From the NCBI RefSeq assembly GCF_001427305.1, contig NZ_LMFZ01000012.1, positions 1-64,000 on the forward strand: a stretch of 64,000 bases of DNA, given 5' to 3'. The notes under the pieces are model-generated. The model had not been told where the DNA came from. It did not search any database and saw only the letters and a program-made list of their open reading frames with translations. The stretch comes from Duganella sp. Root1480D1. GTDB taxonomy: Bacteria > Pseudomonadota > Gammaproteobacteria > Burkholderiales > Burkholderiaceae_D. Shown here in pieces: positions 51,029 through 60,694 of the stretch; the stretch's first letter is position 1, and every line of letters starts with the position of its first letter. The position numbers were made by a program, and so were the translations under genes.

Positions 51029-52069
51029 ATGTTTAACGCAGAAACCTTGCTGGCGCCGATTTCGCCGGCACAACCGGCCGGTGACGACCTGTCTTTCTCC
51101 AGCGACTTCGACGCCATCGCCCAGGCGCGGCGTTTTGACGATCCTTCGCTGGAACAGGGCGAGTGGGTCACCGAGCTGAAAGAGGCCGACTGGGCTTTCG
51201 TGGTCAAGCGCTGCAGCGCCCTGCTGGGCGAAAAGAGCAAAGACTTACGCGTGGCGGTCTGGCTGGCGGAAGCCGCTGCCAAGCAGCACCGCATGCAAGG
51301 CCTGGGCGAATCCTTCCGCCTGCTGGCGGGCCTGATCCGCGAATTCTGGAACAACGGCCTGTACCCCGAGCCGGATGGCGACGATATGGAACAGCGCGTC
51401 GGCAACCTGGCCTGGATCCTGGGCCGCACCCCTGCCCTGCTGCGCGAAATGCCGCTGACCGAGGGCCAGGGCACGGCCTTTTCCGCCATCGATTTCGACA
51501 TGGCGCGCAAGCAGGCCAGCCTGCCGGAACACGCGCGCAATTCCGATTGGCCAAAGCTGGCCGAGATGGAAACCGCCCGTTCGCGCAATTCGCCGCGCTT
51601 CCGCGAACAGTTCGCGACCGATGCGCGCTATTGCATGGATGCCCTGAAAGAGCTGGAACAGGTGTCCGATGAATTCCTGGGCAATGACAGCCCCGGTTTC
51701 GCAGCGGCACGCGACGCCGTGCAGGCGATGATCGACGCGATGCCATCGCATGCCGGCTTGCCGGCGACGGTCAGCACGCCGCTTGGAGCGGCACCGGCGG
51801 GTGAGCAGATCATCATTGCACAGGCGGTGGCCGGCGTTGTGCAACAAGCCAGCGGCCCGGTTACTTCGCGCGCCCAGGCCATCACGCAATTGCGTGAGAT
51901 CGCCAGCTTCTTCCGGCGTACCGAGCCGCACAGCCCTGTCTCCTACTTCGCAGACAAGGCTGCCGACGCTGGTGAACAGGACCTGCACACCTGGCTGCGC
52001 AGCGTCGTGAAGGACTCCAATTCGCTGCAGCATATCGAGGAGATGCTTGGCATCCCCCCGTCCAACTGA
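51029..52069 (+). CDS. tssA: T6SS cap/baseplate protein TssA
   Basis: A 346-residue cytoplasmic protein. The N-terminal ImpA_N domain (LLAPISPAQPAGDDLSFSSDFDAI, KDLRVAVWLAEA, GLIREFWNNGLYPEPDGDD) identifies TssA, which primes the baseplate and caps the growing sheath. The short C-terminal region (FFRRTEPHSPVSYFADKA...WLRSVVKD) is of the TssA1 type. It is the last gene of the plus operon, and its stop codon abuts that of clpV on the opposite strand. Confidence 0.95.
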   Translation: MFNAETLLAPISPAQPAGDDLSFSSDFDAIAQARRFDDPSLEQGEWVTELKEADWAFVVKRCSALLGEKSKDLRVAVWLAEAAAKQHRMQGLGESFRLLAGLIREFWNNGLYPEPDGDDMEQRVGNLAWILGRTPALLREMPLTEGQGTAFSAIDFDMARKQASLPEHARNSDWPKLAEMETARSRNSPRFREQFATDARYCMDALKELEQVSDEFLGNDSPGFAAARDAVQAMIDAMPSHAGLPATVSTPLGAAPAGEQIIIAQAVAGVVQQASGPVTSRAQAITQLREIASFFRRTEPHSPVSYFADKAADAGEQDLHTWLRSVVKDSNSLQHIEEMLGIPPSN

Positions 52070-54745
52070 TCAGACTACGCTGTAGCTGAAATTCCCCTGC
52101 TGGTCGGCCGCTACTTCGATGCGGCCGATCGCACTTCCCTCCGCCATCTTCGCCAGCACCGCTTCCGCAATTTCAGGCAGCAGCGTGCCGTTCAGGATAT
52201 TGTCCACGTTACGGGCGCCCGAATCCACTTCGGTGCAACGTGCCAGCACGGCTTCCACCAGCGTATCGTCGTAATGGAAGGTCGCCTTGTGGTTGGCAGC
52301 CACGCGCTGGCCGATGCGGTCCAGCTTCAGGGTGATGATGCTGGCCAGGACGTCGTCGCCCAGCGGATAGTACGGCACCACTTTCAGGCGGCCCAGGAAG
52401 GCTGGCTTGAAGGCTTTCACCAGTTGCGGGCGGATCGCCGCTTCCAGCTCTTCCGGCGACGGCATTTCTTCCGCTTCCTTGTTCAGGCAAGCCTGCATCA
52501 TGGTGGCCGAACCGACGTTGGAGGTCAGGATGATGATGGTGTTGCGGAAGTCGATCTCGCGGCCTTCCGCGTCATCCATCACGCCCTTGTCGAACACCTG
52601 GAAGAAGAGTTCCAGCACGTCCGGGTGGGCCTTTTCCACTTCATCGAGCAGCACCACGCTGTACGGGTTGCGGCGCACGGCCTCGGTCAGCACGCCGCCT
52701 TCGCCATAGCCGACGTAGCCCGGAGGCGAACCTTTCAGGCCGGAGACGCTATGCGCCTCCTGGTATTCGCTCATATTGATGGTGACCATCTTGCGCTCGC
52801 CGCCATACAGCGCATCGGCCAGGGCCAGGGCGGTTTCGGTCTTGCCGATGCCCGATGGCCCAACGAACAGGAACACACCCTTCGGTTTGTTCGGATCGTC
52901 CAGGTTGGCGCGCGCAGTACGCACGCGCTGCGCCACCGCTTCGATGGCGTGCGGCTGGCCGATCACGCGTTCCTCCAGCGCCGGGCGCAGCTTCAGCACG
53001 GCCTGGATTTCGTCCTTCACCATCTTGCCAAGCGGGATGCCGGTCCAGCCGGCGACGATCTCCGCCACCACGTTGCCGTCCACCTGCACCGGCACCATTG
53101 GCGCCTCGCCTTGCAGAGCGCGCAATTCCCTCAGCATGGCCTGGATGTCGTGCGCCTGGCTGGTTGCCCCACCCTGTTCGGCCGCTGCCGCTTCGACGCT
53201 GGCACGGGCCTCGCCGATCTGCGCCGCCAGTGCCTTTTCCTGCTCCCAGCGCGCTTGCAGCGCAGCCAGTTCGTCCCGCGCCACGGTGCGGCTGTCGGCC
53301 AGCTCTTTCAGGCGCTCCTCATGCGCACCGCCGCCGGCCAGTTCGCGCTCCAGCGCGCCCGTTTCCGCGGCCATGCGCTCCAGGCGGCGCTGCAGCGACT
53401 CGATCAATGCCGGGGTCGCGCTCTGGCCCAGTGCCACTTTGGCGCAGGCGGTATCCAGCACGCTGATCGCCTTGTCCGGCAGCTGGCGGCCCATGATGTA
53501 GCGATGCGACAGGCGCACAGCTTCGGTGATCGCCTCGTCGAAGATGCGGACGTTGAAATGCTGCTCCATCAGCGGCGCCATGCCGCGCAGCATTGCGCAA
53601 GCCAGTTCTTCGCTTGGCTCTTCCACCTTGATTACCTGGAAGCGGCGTGCCAGTGCCGCATCCTTCTCGAAGTACTTCTTGTACTCGCCCCAGGTGGTTG
53701 CTGCGATGGTGCGCAGTTCGCCGCGCGCCAGCGCCGGCTTGAGCAGGTTGGCCGCATCGTTCTGGCCAGCCTGGCCGCCGGCGCCGATCATGGTGTGCGC
53801 CTCGTCGATGAACAGGATGATCGGGGTCGGGCTCTTGCGCACTTCGTCGATCACGTTCTTCAGGCGGTTCTCGAACTCGCCTTTCACGCTGGCGCCGGCC
53901 TGCAGCAGGCCCATATCCAGGGTGTGGATGGCCACGCCTTTCAGCACGTCCGGCACGTCGCCCTGCGCGATGCGCAAGGCCAGACCTTCCACCACGGCAG
54001 TCTTGCCGACCCCGGCTTCGCCGGTCAGGATCGGATTGTTCTGGCGGCGGCGCATCAGGATGTCGATGGCCTGGCGGATTTCCGCGTCGCGGCCAATCAC
54101 CGGGTCCACCTTGCCGGCGCGTGCGCGCTCGGTCAGATTGGTGGTGAACTGGTCCAGCGCTGGGGTCTTGCCGGCCGGTTGCTGCATTTCGCCAACCGGG
54201 TCGCCGCCCAGGGCGCTATCGCCGCCCGTACCTGCAGCGCGGGTCGCCGCTGCCGCCTCGGCCTCTTCCGAGTTGGCGGTCAGCTTGTCCAGGTGGTGCT
54301 TGATATCATCCGCTTCGAAGCGATGGAACAGGGCCGAGCTGCGGTAGGCAAGTTGCGACAGTTCCGGATCGGTCAGCATGGCCTGCAGCAGGTGCCCGCT
54401 GCGGATGAAGACCTGCTGGCCGGCCTGCAGGTCGAGCGAGGCGATCAGCCAGGCGTGTTCAAACAGTTTCGGCAGGCGTGCCGAGAACACCGGGGTGCGC
54501 GCGTTGCCGCTGCGGAAGCGCGAAATTTCAGCCTGCAGGTCGGATTGCAGACGGCTGGTGTCGACTTCGAAATGGCGCGCCAGCGCCACCATATCGCTGC
54601 GCGGATTCTCCAGCAATGCCAGCAGAAGGTGCTCCTGGTCTACTTCGTACTGGCCAAGGCCAACGCAAATGCTGGCCGCGCGGGTAGCCGCATTGCGGCA
54701 AGTGTCATTCAGTTTCCCGATCAGGGTTTTCAGGTTGATGCTCAT
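52070..54745 (-). CDS. clpV: T6SS sheath-recycling ATPase ClpV (TssH)
   Basis: An 891-residue AAA+ unfoldase. A Clp N domain is followed by D1 with Walker A GEAGVGKT (from residue 242), a coiled-coil middle region (about 410-530) and D2 with Walker A GPSGIGKT (from residue 629), then the C-terminal ClpB_D2-small region. ClpV disassembles contracted TssBC sheaths. It is the last gene of the minus operon and starts 10 bases after tssG. Confidence 0.97.
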   Translation of the reverse strand: MSINLKTLIGKLNDTCRNAATRAASICVGLGQYEVDQEHLLLALLENPRSDMVALARHFEVDTSRLQSDLQAEISRFRSGNARTPVFSARLPKLFEHAWLIASLDLQAGQQVFIRSGHLLQAMLTDPELSQLAYRSSALFHRFEADDIKHHLDKLTANSEEAEAAAATRAAGTGGDSALGGDPVGEMQQPAGKTPALDQFTTNLTERARAGKVDPVIGRDAEIRQAIDILMRRRQNNPILTGEAGVGKTAVVEGLALRIAQGDVPDVLKGVAIHTLDMGLLQAGASVKGEFENRLKNVIDEVRKSPTPIILFIDEAHTMIGAGGQAGQNDAANLLKPALARGELRTIAATTWGEYKKYFEKDAALARRFQVIKVEEPSEELACAMLRGMAPLMEQHFNVRIFDEAITEAVRLSHRYIMGRQLPDKAISVLDTACAKVALGQSATPALIESLQRRLERMAAETGALERELAGGGAHEERLKELADSRTVARDELAALQARWEQEKALAAQIGEARASVEAAAAEQGGATSQAHDIQAMLRELRALQGEAPMVPVQVDGNVVAEIVAGWTGIPLGKMVKDEIQAVLKLRPALEERVIGQPHAIEAVAQRVRTARANLDDPNKPKGVFLFVGPSGIGKTETALALADALYGGERKMVTINMSEYQEAHSVSGLKGSPPGYVGYGEGGVLTEAVRRNPYSVVLLDEVEKAHPDVLELFFQVFDKGVMDDAEGREIDFRNTIIILTSNVGSATMMQACLNKEAEEMPSPEELEAAIRPQLVKAFKPAFLGRLKVVPYYPLGDDVLASIITLKLDRIGQRVAANHKATFHYDDTLVEAVLARCTEVDSGARNVDNILNGTLLPEIAEAVLAKMAEGSAIGRIEVAADQQGNFSYSVV

Positions 54746-54755
54746 CGAGCGGTCC

Positions 54756-55847
54756 TCACATTGTTAATCCATGGATGAAGTAGCGGACATCGGTGCGGTC
54801 TTCGCTTGCACCCTCGTCCGGTATAAAACTGTCCCAGCCCAGCCGCGCGCCGGCGCCCAGCGACGCCCCGGAAACGTCCGCCGCGCGCAGCACCAGGCAG
54901 ATTTCGTATTCCAGCGTGACGCCGGTGAACATCGACAGCAGCTTTTCCAGCGCGCGCGCCGCAGTACCTCCGGGAAGGAAGGCATCGAAATCGCTACGCC
55001 GCAGCGGCCCGATGGTCAGGCGCATGCGCAAGTCGCGCTGCCAGACGCGCGAGCCGATCATGGCGGTGGCCCCCAATTGGGCCTGCTCGCCGCCCAGCAC
55101 GGTCTGTTGCAGCGCCGGCACCGTGCACCAGCAGCCCACAAACTGCGTTGCCGTGATATCGACGCGGAAGTACTCGCCCAGCACGCGCGCCATGGTGGAC
55201 GCCGAGGCCGGGCGCTGGCGCAGCGCAGTGGCGAAGTAGGCCAGCGACTCGTCGCGCACCTCGCCCGATGCCATCGCATCGCGGCTGGCCAGCCTTTGCG
55301 TCAGGCCTTTGTTGCCAAGCCCGCCCAGCGCCAGCAGCAATGGCAGGAAGCGGTCCTGTCCATCGACCTGGTATTTGAGTTCCAGCCGGTACTTGCGCCA
55401 CGCCTCGTAAAACAGCGACAGCGAACGGGTCGAAAACGCGTCGAGAAAGGCCCGCGGGCCCTCGTCTTTTGCGTACAACTGGTGCGCCGCAATGGATTCC
55501 GTATAGTGAGCCGGCAAAGCGCCAGCGCTGCCCAGGAAGCCCATGAAATTGGGCGTCATGCGCAGGTAGCGAAGCTGCTTGGATTGCAGGGCATCGGTCA
55601 GCGCCGAGGCGGTAGGCAGGATCTCGCGCGGCTCGGGGTGCAGCGTCTCCAGCTGGCTGGCCGGGAAGCGCAGCGTCACCGAGTTCTGGAAGCGCAAGAA
55701 GTTGGTAATCGCCCCCTCATGCGCGACGCCATTCCGGCGCAGCCATAGCTCCACCATCCGCACCGCCTGGAAGAACTGGAAGCGGAACGGCTCGGCGAAC
55801 AGGCGCTCGATTACAGCAGGCTCAAATCGCCGCTTCGCGGTGTGCAT
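54756..55847 (-). CDS. tssG: T6SS baseplate protein TssG
   Basis: A 363-residue baseplate wedge protein. Family pattern: FRFQFFQAVRMVELWL near the start, FLRFQNSVTLRFPASQL, MGFLGSAGALPAHYTE and a C-terminal IGPLRRSDFDAFLPGG. It forms a wedge with TssE, TssF and TssK. The start overlaps the tssF end by 37 bases. Confidence 0.96.
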   Translation of the reverse strand: MHTAKRRFEPAVIERLFAEPFRFQFFQAVRMVELWLRRNGVAHEGAITNFLRFQNSVTLRFPASQLETLHPEPREILPTASALTDALQSKQLRYLRMTPNFMGFLGSAGALPAHYTESIAAHQLYAKDEGPRAFLDAFSTRSLSLFYEAWRKYRLELKYQVDGQDRFLPLLLALGGLGNKGLTQRLASRDAMASGEVRDESLAYFATALRQRPASASTMARVLGEYFRVDITATQFVGCWCTVPALQQTVLGGEQAQLGATAMIGSRVWQRDLRMRLTIGPLRRSDFDAFLPGGTAARALEKLLSMFTGVTLEYEICLVLRAADVSGASLGAGARLGWDSFIPDEGASEDRTDVRYFIHGLTM

Positions 55848-57655
55848 CGCAGCAGCTCCTCCCCAGTCCTCTCGGCCACGACGACCAGTTGCGTAAAGCT
55901 GTTGGCATGCACGTACAGTCCCAGGAATCGTTCGATCACCTGGGCGAAGGCGTGGATGCCGCTGCCGACGAAAGCTTCTTCGTCGATTGTCAGCCGCACT
56001 TCCATGCCGCGCACCACGCAGGCAAACGGATTTCCCGCCAGCCAGGCGTTGGCCGGCTTGTATTCCACCGCCTGCAGACCGCGGATCTGGCGCTGCGTTG
56101 CGGCAGAGCGCGGCAAGTCATAAAGTCCCAGCATTTCCTGGAATGCTTCCAGGCCGCCGCCCGACAGCGACAGGTGGTTCAGCGACAGGTGCGACACCAG
56201 GCGCCAGTGCGCGCCATGCCCACGATCGAAGCGCTGGGAAGGCGTCGGCTTGCGCAGGAAATTGATGCTGCGCACGCTGGAGCCGCCTTCCAGGAACAGG
56301 TCGCCGCCGCGCAGGCCGTAGGCCAGCGATGCCGGCAAGTCGCGGTTGGTGCAGCTCAGTTGCAGGCTCAGGGTGTCGGTTTCCACCGCTGCCGGGTCGA
56401 AATCGATATCGACGATGGTGATCTCGGTTTCATAACCTGGGCTCTTGTGCGCCATCTGTTCGTCGCGCCGCATCACCCAGTAATGGCCATGCTTTTCCGG
56501 CGTCTCGCCGTGGCGCAGCGAATAGAACGGACGGAATTCGACGATCGACTCGCCCTGCGGCGTCTGGCGCACCATGCGCACCGCATCGATCGCGTACACC
56601 TCGTAGGCATAAGCGCGGCGGGCATCGGCCAGCACCGGATAGCTGGCGGCAGTATGCGAGATGCGAATCGGCTCGCCGCGCTGGCGGAACAGGTTCACTA
56701 CCGGCGTGCAGCCCAGCAGCAGGTTATTGGTCGACAGTGTCGACAGCATGCGCGCCACATGCGAATCCGGACGGATGCCGCTCATCGCGATATGCAGGGT
56801 CAGGCGCTTGGTGCCGATCGGCAGCAGCGCGCACAAGGCAGCCAGGTCGATATCGAAGAAATTGAACTTCTCGGGGAAGCAGAAATATTCGGTCAGCAGG
56901 CGGTAAGCCTGGTGCGAACGCGCCGAAAAATCGATCAGGGCATCTTCCTCGTCAAAGCCGGCGGCAGCGACAGGAATGCGCGCCAGCGGAATCCAGCGGC
57001 CGTTGCCGTCGCACTCGACCCAGGCCTTGGCGCTGCGCATGAACAGCGCGTCGCGCAGGGCGGCGCAGAATGAAGGCTCGCCGTCGATGAACACGCGCAG
57101 GCTGGAAACATCCATCGCCGGCAAGCCCACCTGCTCGGACAAGGAATCGATCGTGACCGCCAGGCCGGCGCCGGCGCCGGGTGGCAGTTGCACAGCTTCC
57201 GGCGATGCCAGTGCGGCGCTGAACGAGGCCCGGCTCAGCGCCAACGGCGCCACCGTCACTGGATAGGAGGTACGGAAAGTGCACGCGACACCGTTGACCG
57301 GCCGCGTGGTGAGCACCGTGCCGCGCGCAATCTCGCTGGCCGCCGTCAACTGGGCGGCGGTAGCGGCGTAGTCCATGCGTGCGATCGAGCAGGATGGAAA
57401 CGGACGCAGGTAGTGCGGATACAGCACTTCAAACAGTGCTTCGGTAAATTCGGGGTAATCGTCGTCCAGCCGCTTCGACACGCGCGAATTCAGCAGCGCG
57501 AAGGACTGGATCATGCGTTCGATATGCGGGTCTTCGCATACCTCGCCGCCAATCAGCAGGCGGCCGGCAATCTTGGGGTAACGCTCGGCGAATTCGCGCG
57601 CATAGCGCCGCAGGAATCCGAGTTCGCGCTCGTAATACGGCAGTAACTCTTCCAA
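55811..57655 (-). CDS. tssF: T6SS baseplate protein TssF
   Basis: A 614-residue baseplate wedge protein with the family N-terminus (ELLPYYERELGFLRRYAREFAERYPKIAG split at domain level) and conserved DDDYPEFTEALFEVLYPHYLRPFPS block. Full length. It begins one base after the tssE stop and overlaps tssG. Confidence 0.97.
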   Translation of the reverse strand: MEELLPYYERELGFLRRYAREFAERYPKIAGRLLIGGEVCEDPHIERMIQSFALLNSRVSKRLDDDYPEFTEALFEVLYPHYLRPFPSCSIARMDYAATAAQLTAASEIARGTVLTTRPVNGVACTFRTSYPVTVAPLALSRASFSAALASPEAVQLPPGAGAGLAVTIDSLSEQVGLPAMDVSSLRVFIDGEPSFCAALRDALFMRSAKAWVECDGNGRWIPLARIPVAAAGFDEEDALIDFSARSHQAYRLLTEYFCFPEKFNFFDIDLAALCALLPIGTKRLTLHIAMSGIRPDSHVARMLSTLSTNNLLLGCTPVVNLFRQRGEPIRISHTAASYPVLADARRAYAYEVYAIDAVRMVRQTPQGESIVEFRPFYSLRHGETPEKHGHYWVMRRDEQMAHKSPGYETEITIVDIDFDPAAVETDTLSLQLSCTNRDLPASLAYGLRGGDLFLEGGSSVRSINFLRKPTPSQRFDRGHGAHWRLVSHLSLNHLSLSGGGLEAFQEMLGLYDLPRSAATQRQIRGLQAVEYKPANAWLAGNPFACVVRGMEVRLTIDEEAFVGSGIHAFAQVIERFLGLYVHANSFTQLVVVAERTGEELLRCTPRSGDLSLL

Positions 57656-57656
57656 A

Positions 57657-58148
57657 TCAAGCTCCCGGCAGCGCGCGGCGTGCCTTGCTAATCGTGTATT
57701 GCAGGCTGGATGGTGTCAGGACCGCGTCGAAGTTGACCGGTTCCTGTGCTGCATGCAGCACCAGCAACGCCGTAATGGCGAAATTCAGGCGGTCGATGCC
57801 GCCCTCTTGCATTTCAAGTGAAGCGCGTACATTGCGCAGGCGAGGCTCGTGCCGTGCGATGGCACGTTCCAGGCCCTGGCAAATGGCAGCGCGGTCGTCC
57901 GGGCTCGCCAGCGACATGCCGGCGAAATCGTTCAGCCCATAGCTGACGATGGAGCGACCGCACTCCGGAAAGCGTTTGAGCAGATGCTCAGGGATGACGG
58001 TGCGGGTATTCAGCAATGCTTCCAGGTCGCGCGCGACGGAGTCCTTCATCTCGTCGAGCGACATCCGGTAGACGGCCGCACTGCCGGAGCCGTCGCCAGG
58101 CTGGAGCAACCGGTCCATCAGCCCCGGTGCGAATCCCCTTACCGTCAT
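57657..58148 (-). CDS. tssE: T6SS baseplate protein TssE (gp25-like)
   Basis: A 163-residue gp25-like wedge protein. It has LMDRLLQPGDG near the start, then the region VARDLEALLNTRTVIPEHL and the conserved SIVSYGLNDF, plus PRLRNVRASLE. It starts 11 bases after hcp. Confidence 0.95.
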   Translation of the reverse strand: MTVRGFAPGLMDRLLQPGDGSGSAAVYRMSLDEMKDSVARDLEALLNTRTVIPEHLLKRFPECGRSIVSYGLNDFAGMSLASPDDRAAICQGLERAIARHEPRLRNVRASLEMQEGGIDRLNFAITALLVLHAAQEPVNFDAVLTPSSLQYTISKARRALPGA

Positions 58149-58159
58149 TCAGTCCCCGC

Positions 58160-58651
58160 TTAAGCTACTTTGTTGGACGACAGGTCCCAGCCGCCCGAGG
58201 TGTTGCCACCGGAGCCGCCGCCAACTTTCTGCTGGGTGTACTTCCACTTCACTTTCGAGTACTTCAGCGAAACGTCTTCGGCCAGGATGTCGCCTGGCTT
58301 GACTTCTGGAGCCACGCTGGAGATCAGCACGTTTTCCAGTTCGATTTCGAAGTATTTGACGCGGTCGCCCTGGCCGTCAGCACGCATGAATTCGATTTTT
58401 GCTTTTGGCAGGGTTTTGCCCGAGGAGCAATTCTGCAGCAGCAGTGGCGAAGCCAGGTCGGCCAGCTTGGAAACAACGATATCGCGGTGCTCGGTGCGTT
58501 CCGCGGTGTGGCCGCCGCCAGTAGATGCGGTGGCCGACTTTGGCTGCAGGACTTCCCACTGGACGGATTTGACTTCGATCCAATCCTTGTGGGCGGTATC
58601 GGTGGACTCGCCTTTGATACCGTCGATTTGCAGGTAAACGTCGATTGCCAT
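58160..58651 (-). CDS. hcp: T6SS inner-tube protein Hcp (TssD)
   Basis: A 163-residue Hcp. The start MAIDVYLQIDGIKGESTDTAHKDWI and the family strands (VVSKLADLASPLLLQNCSSGKTLPKAKIEFMR; VLISSVAPEVKPGD; SLKYSKVKWKYTQQ) are clear. Hcp hexamers stack into the tube fired by sheath contraction. There is no C-terminal toxin extension. It lies 30 bases after tssC with an AAAGGA ribosome site. Confidence 0.97.
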   Translation of the reverse strand: MAIDVYLQIDGIKGESTDTAHKDWIEVKSVQWEVLQPKSATASTGGGHTAERTEHRDIVVSKLADLASPLLLQNCSSGKTLPKAKIEFMRADGQGDRVKYFEIELENVLISSVAPEVKPGDILAEDVSLKYSKVKWKYTQQKVGGGSGGNTSGGWDLSSNKVA

Positions 58652-58681
58652 GGTATTCCTTTCTGTGTTTGAAAATAAAAA

Positions 58682-60163
58682 TTAAGACTTGGTCGATTGC
58701 GGCAGCTCCGCGACCAAACGGAGTGAGACGGACAGCTCGTCGAGCTGGAAGTGGGGACGCAGGAAGGACACAGCGCGATACACGCCTGGACGGCCAGGCA
58801 CTTCAGACACTTGCACGTTAGCTTCACGCAGTGGGAACTGCGCTTTTTGCTCCTGGCTGGCGTTGTCGTCCAACAGCACGTACTGGGTCAGCCAGCGGTT
58901 CAGGTAATCCTCGACGTTGGCGGCAGCCGCAAAGCTGCCGATCTTGTCGCGCATCATGGCCTTCATGTAGTGGGCGATGCGAGATACGGCGAAGATGTAC
59001 TGAAGCTGGGCCGACAGCACGGCGTTGGCGTTAGCAGCGTCGGTGTTGTACTTGCGCGCTTTCTGCGCGGACTGCGCGCCGAAGAAGGCCGCGTAGTCGG
59101 TATTCTTGCAATGCACCAGCGAGATGAAGCCAAGGTCGCTCAGCTCTTTCTCGCGGCGGTCGGTAATGGCGATTTCGGTCGGGCATTTCAGCGCGACTTC
59201 GCCTTCGTCGGTCTTGAAGGTGTGGGTCGGCAGGTCTTCCACCAGGCCGCCGCCTTCCACGCCGCGGATGGCGGCACACCAGCCGAAGTCCTCGAAGGCA
59301 CGGGTCAGGCGCACGCCGAAGGCGTAGGCTGCGTTACACCACAGGTATTTCTCGTGGTCGGTGCCGTCCACGTCTTCCACGTAGTTGAAGCCTTCCACGG
59401 TGGCGCCATCGGCCGGGTTGAACGGCAGGCGGCCCAGGAAGCGCGGCAGGGTCAGGCCGACGTAGCGCGAATCCTCGGACTCGCGGAACGACTTCCACTT
59501 GGCGTATTCCACGGTATCGAAGACTTTCGACAGGTCGCGCGGCTTGCCCAGGTCGGCGTAGGTCTCCAGGCCGAACAGCTCTGGCGAGGCGGAGCTGATG
59601 AAAGGCGCGTGGGCGGCTGCCGCCACGTGCGACATCTGTTCGATGAAGTACATGTCTTCCGGCTGGCGAGTGATCTCGAAATCGCCCAGCAAGGCGCCGA
59701 ACGGCGCGCCGCCGAAGGTGCCGAATTCTTCTTCGTAGACCTTCTTGAACATCGAGCTCTGGTCGAATTCCAGGGCGCCCTGGAAGTCCTTGACCAGTTC
59801 CTTCTTGGTCGCATTCAGCATCTTGATCTTCAGGCCGGTGCTGGTAGCGGTGTTCTTGACCAGGTAATGCAGGCCGGTCCAGCTGCTTTCCAGCTTCTGG
59901 AATTCCGGCGCATGCATGATGACCGACAGTTGCGAGGAGATCAGGCGGTCCAGTTCGGCCACGCGGGCGTCGATGGTGGCGGCCAGGTTATCCGACACCA
60001 CCACGGTGCCGGCCATGACTTGCTGCGCCAGTTCGGCGATGATGTCTTTGGCACGGGCGTGCTCGGTGGTCGATTTGGCGACCTTGCTTTGCTCGACGAT
60101 CTGGTCGAGCAGGTTAACTTCCGCGGTGGCCAGTGCACCGCCGGCGTTCAGTTGGGCCGACAT
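58682..60163 (-). CDS. tssC: T6SS sheath large subunit TssC (VipB)
   Basis: A 493-residue sheath protein with the EvpB/VipB core (SWTGLHYLVKNTATSTGLKI, FGALLGDFEITRQPED, YVGLTLPRFLGRLPF) and the conserved C-terminal AVSFLRPHFQLDEL. With TssB it forms the contractile sheath. It starts one base after the tssB stop. Confidence 0.97.
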   Translation of the reverse strand: MSAQLNAGGALATAEVNLLDQIVEQSKVAKSTTEHARAKDIIAELAQQVMAGTVVVSDNLAATIDARVAELDRLISSQLSVIMHAPEFQKLESSWTGLHYLVKNTATSTGLKIKMLNATKKELVKDFQGALEFDQSSMFKKVYEEEFGTFGGAPFGALLGDFEITRQPEDMYFIEQMSHVAAAAHAPFISSASPELFGLETYADLGKPRDLSKVFDTVEYAKWKSFRESEDSRYVGLTLPRFLGRLPFNPADGATVEGFNYVEDVDGTDHEKYLWCNAAYAFGVRLTRAFEDFGWCAAIRGVEGGGLVEDLPTHTFKTDEGEVALKCPTEIAITDRREKELSDLGFISLVHCKNTDYAAFFGAQSAQKARKYNTDAANANAVLSAQLQYIFAVSRIAHYMKAMMRDKIGSFAAAANVEDYLNRWLTQYVLLDDNASQEQKAQFPLREANVQVSEVPGRPGVYRAVSFLRPHFQLDELSVSLRLVAELPQSTKS

Positions 60164-60164
60164 C

Positions 60165-60668
60165 TCATTCTCCTTTTTCGGACTTCTGGCCCAGTTCGGC
60201 CAGTTTCTCGGTGCTGCGCAGCACGTCGTTCAGCAAATCTTCCAGCTTGTCGTTACCAGCCAGCTTGTTGCGCAGGTCGGCCAGCTTGTTGCGCGCTTCC
60301 AGCAGTTGGCGCAGCGGTTCCACCTGTTCCACCACCGCTTCAGGACGGAAGTCCGAAATGGCCTTGAATTTCAGGTCGACGCCGAACTGGCCTTCGCCGC
60401 CCAGCTCATTCGGCACGCGGAAGGCCGCGCGCGGTTCCACGCCCTTCATCACTTCGTCGAAGTTGTCGCGGTCGATGTTGACGAAGCTGCGATCCTTCAG
60501 GCGCTTCTTCTCCACCTCGGAATTGCCGCCGAAATCGCCGACAACCCCCATCACAAAGGGCAGTTCCTTGTTTTCGATTGCGTCGCCGATTTCCACGTCA
60601 TAGGTCATCTGGACCCGTGGCGGACGGATTTTCTGCAGGCGCTTCTGGACGCTTTCGTTCTTGGACAT
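60165..60668 (-). CDS. tssB: T6SS sheath small subunit TssB (VipA)
   Basis: A 167-residue sheath protein. The start SVQKRLQKIRPPRVQMTYDVE and the LPFVMGVVGDFGG and DRDNFDEVMKGVEPR blocks are diagnostic. A GAAGGAGAA ribosome site precedes the ATG. It follows the TPR lipoprotein gene in the minus operon. Confidence 0.97.
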   Translation of the reverse strand: MSKNESVQKRLQKIRPPRVQMTYDVEIGDAIENKELPFVMGVVGDFGGNSEVEKKRLKDRSFVNIDRDNFDEVMKGVEPRAAFRVPNELGGEGQFGVDLKFKAISDFRPEAVVEQVEPLRQLLEARNKLADLRNKLAGNDKLEDLLNDVLRSTEKLAELGQKSEKGE

Positions 60669-60694
60669 GGCTTCTCCTTCTTTGGACTTGGTGG

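Noticed and set aside
52274..54778. Open frame of 834 codons on the plus strand opposite clpV
   Set aside because: Antisense shadow of clpV. The translation is rich in His, Arg and Gln with no domain pattern.
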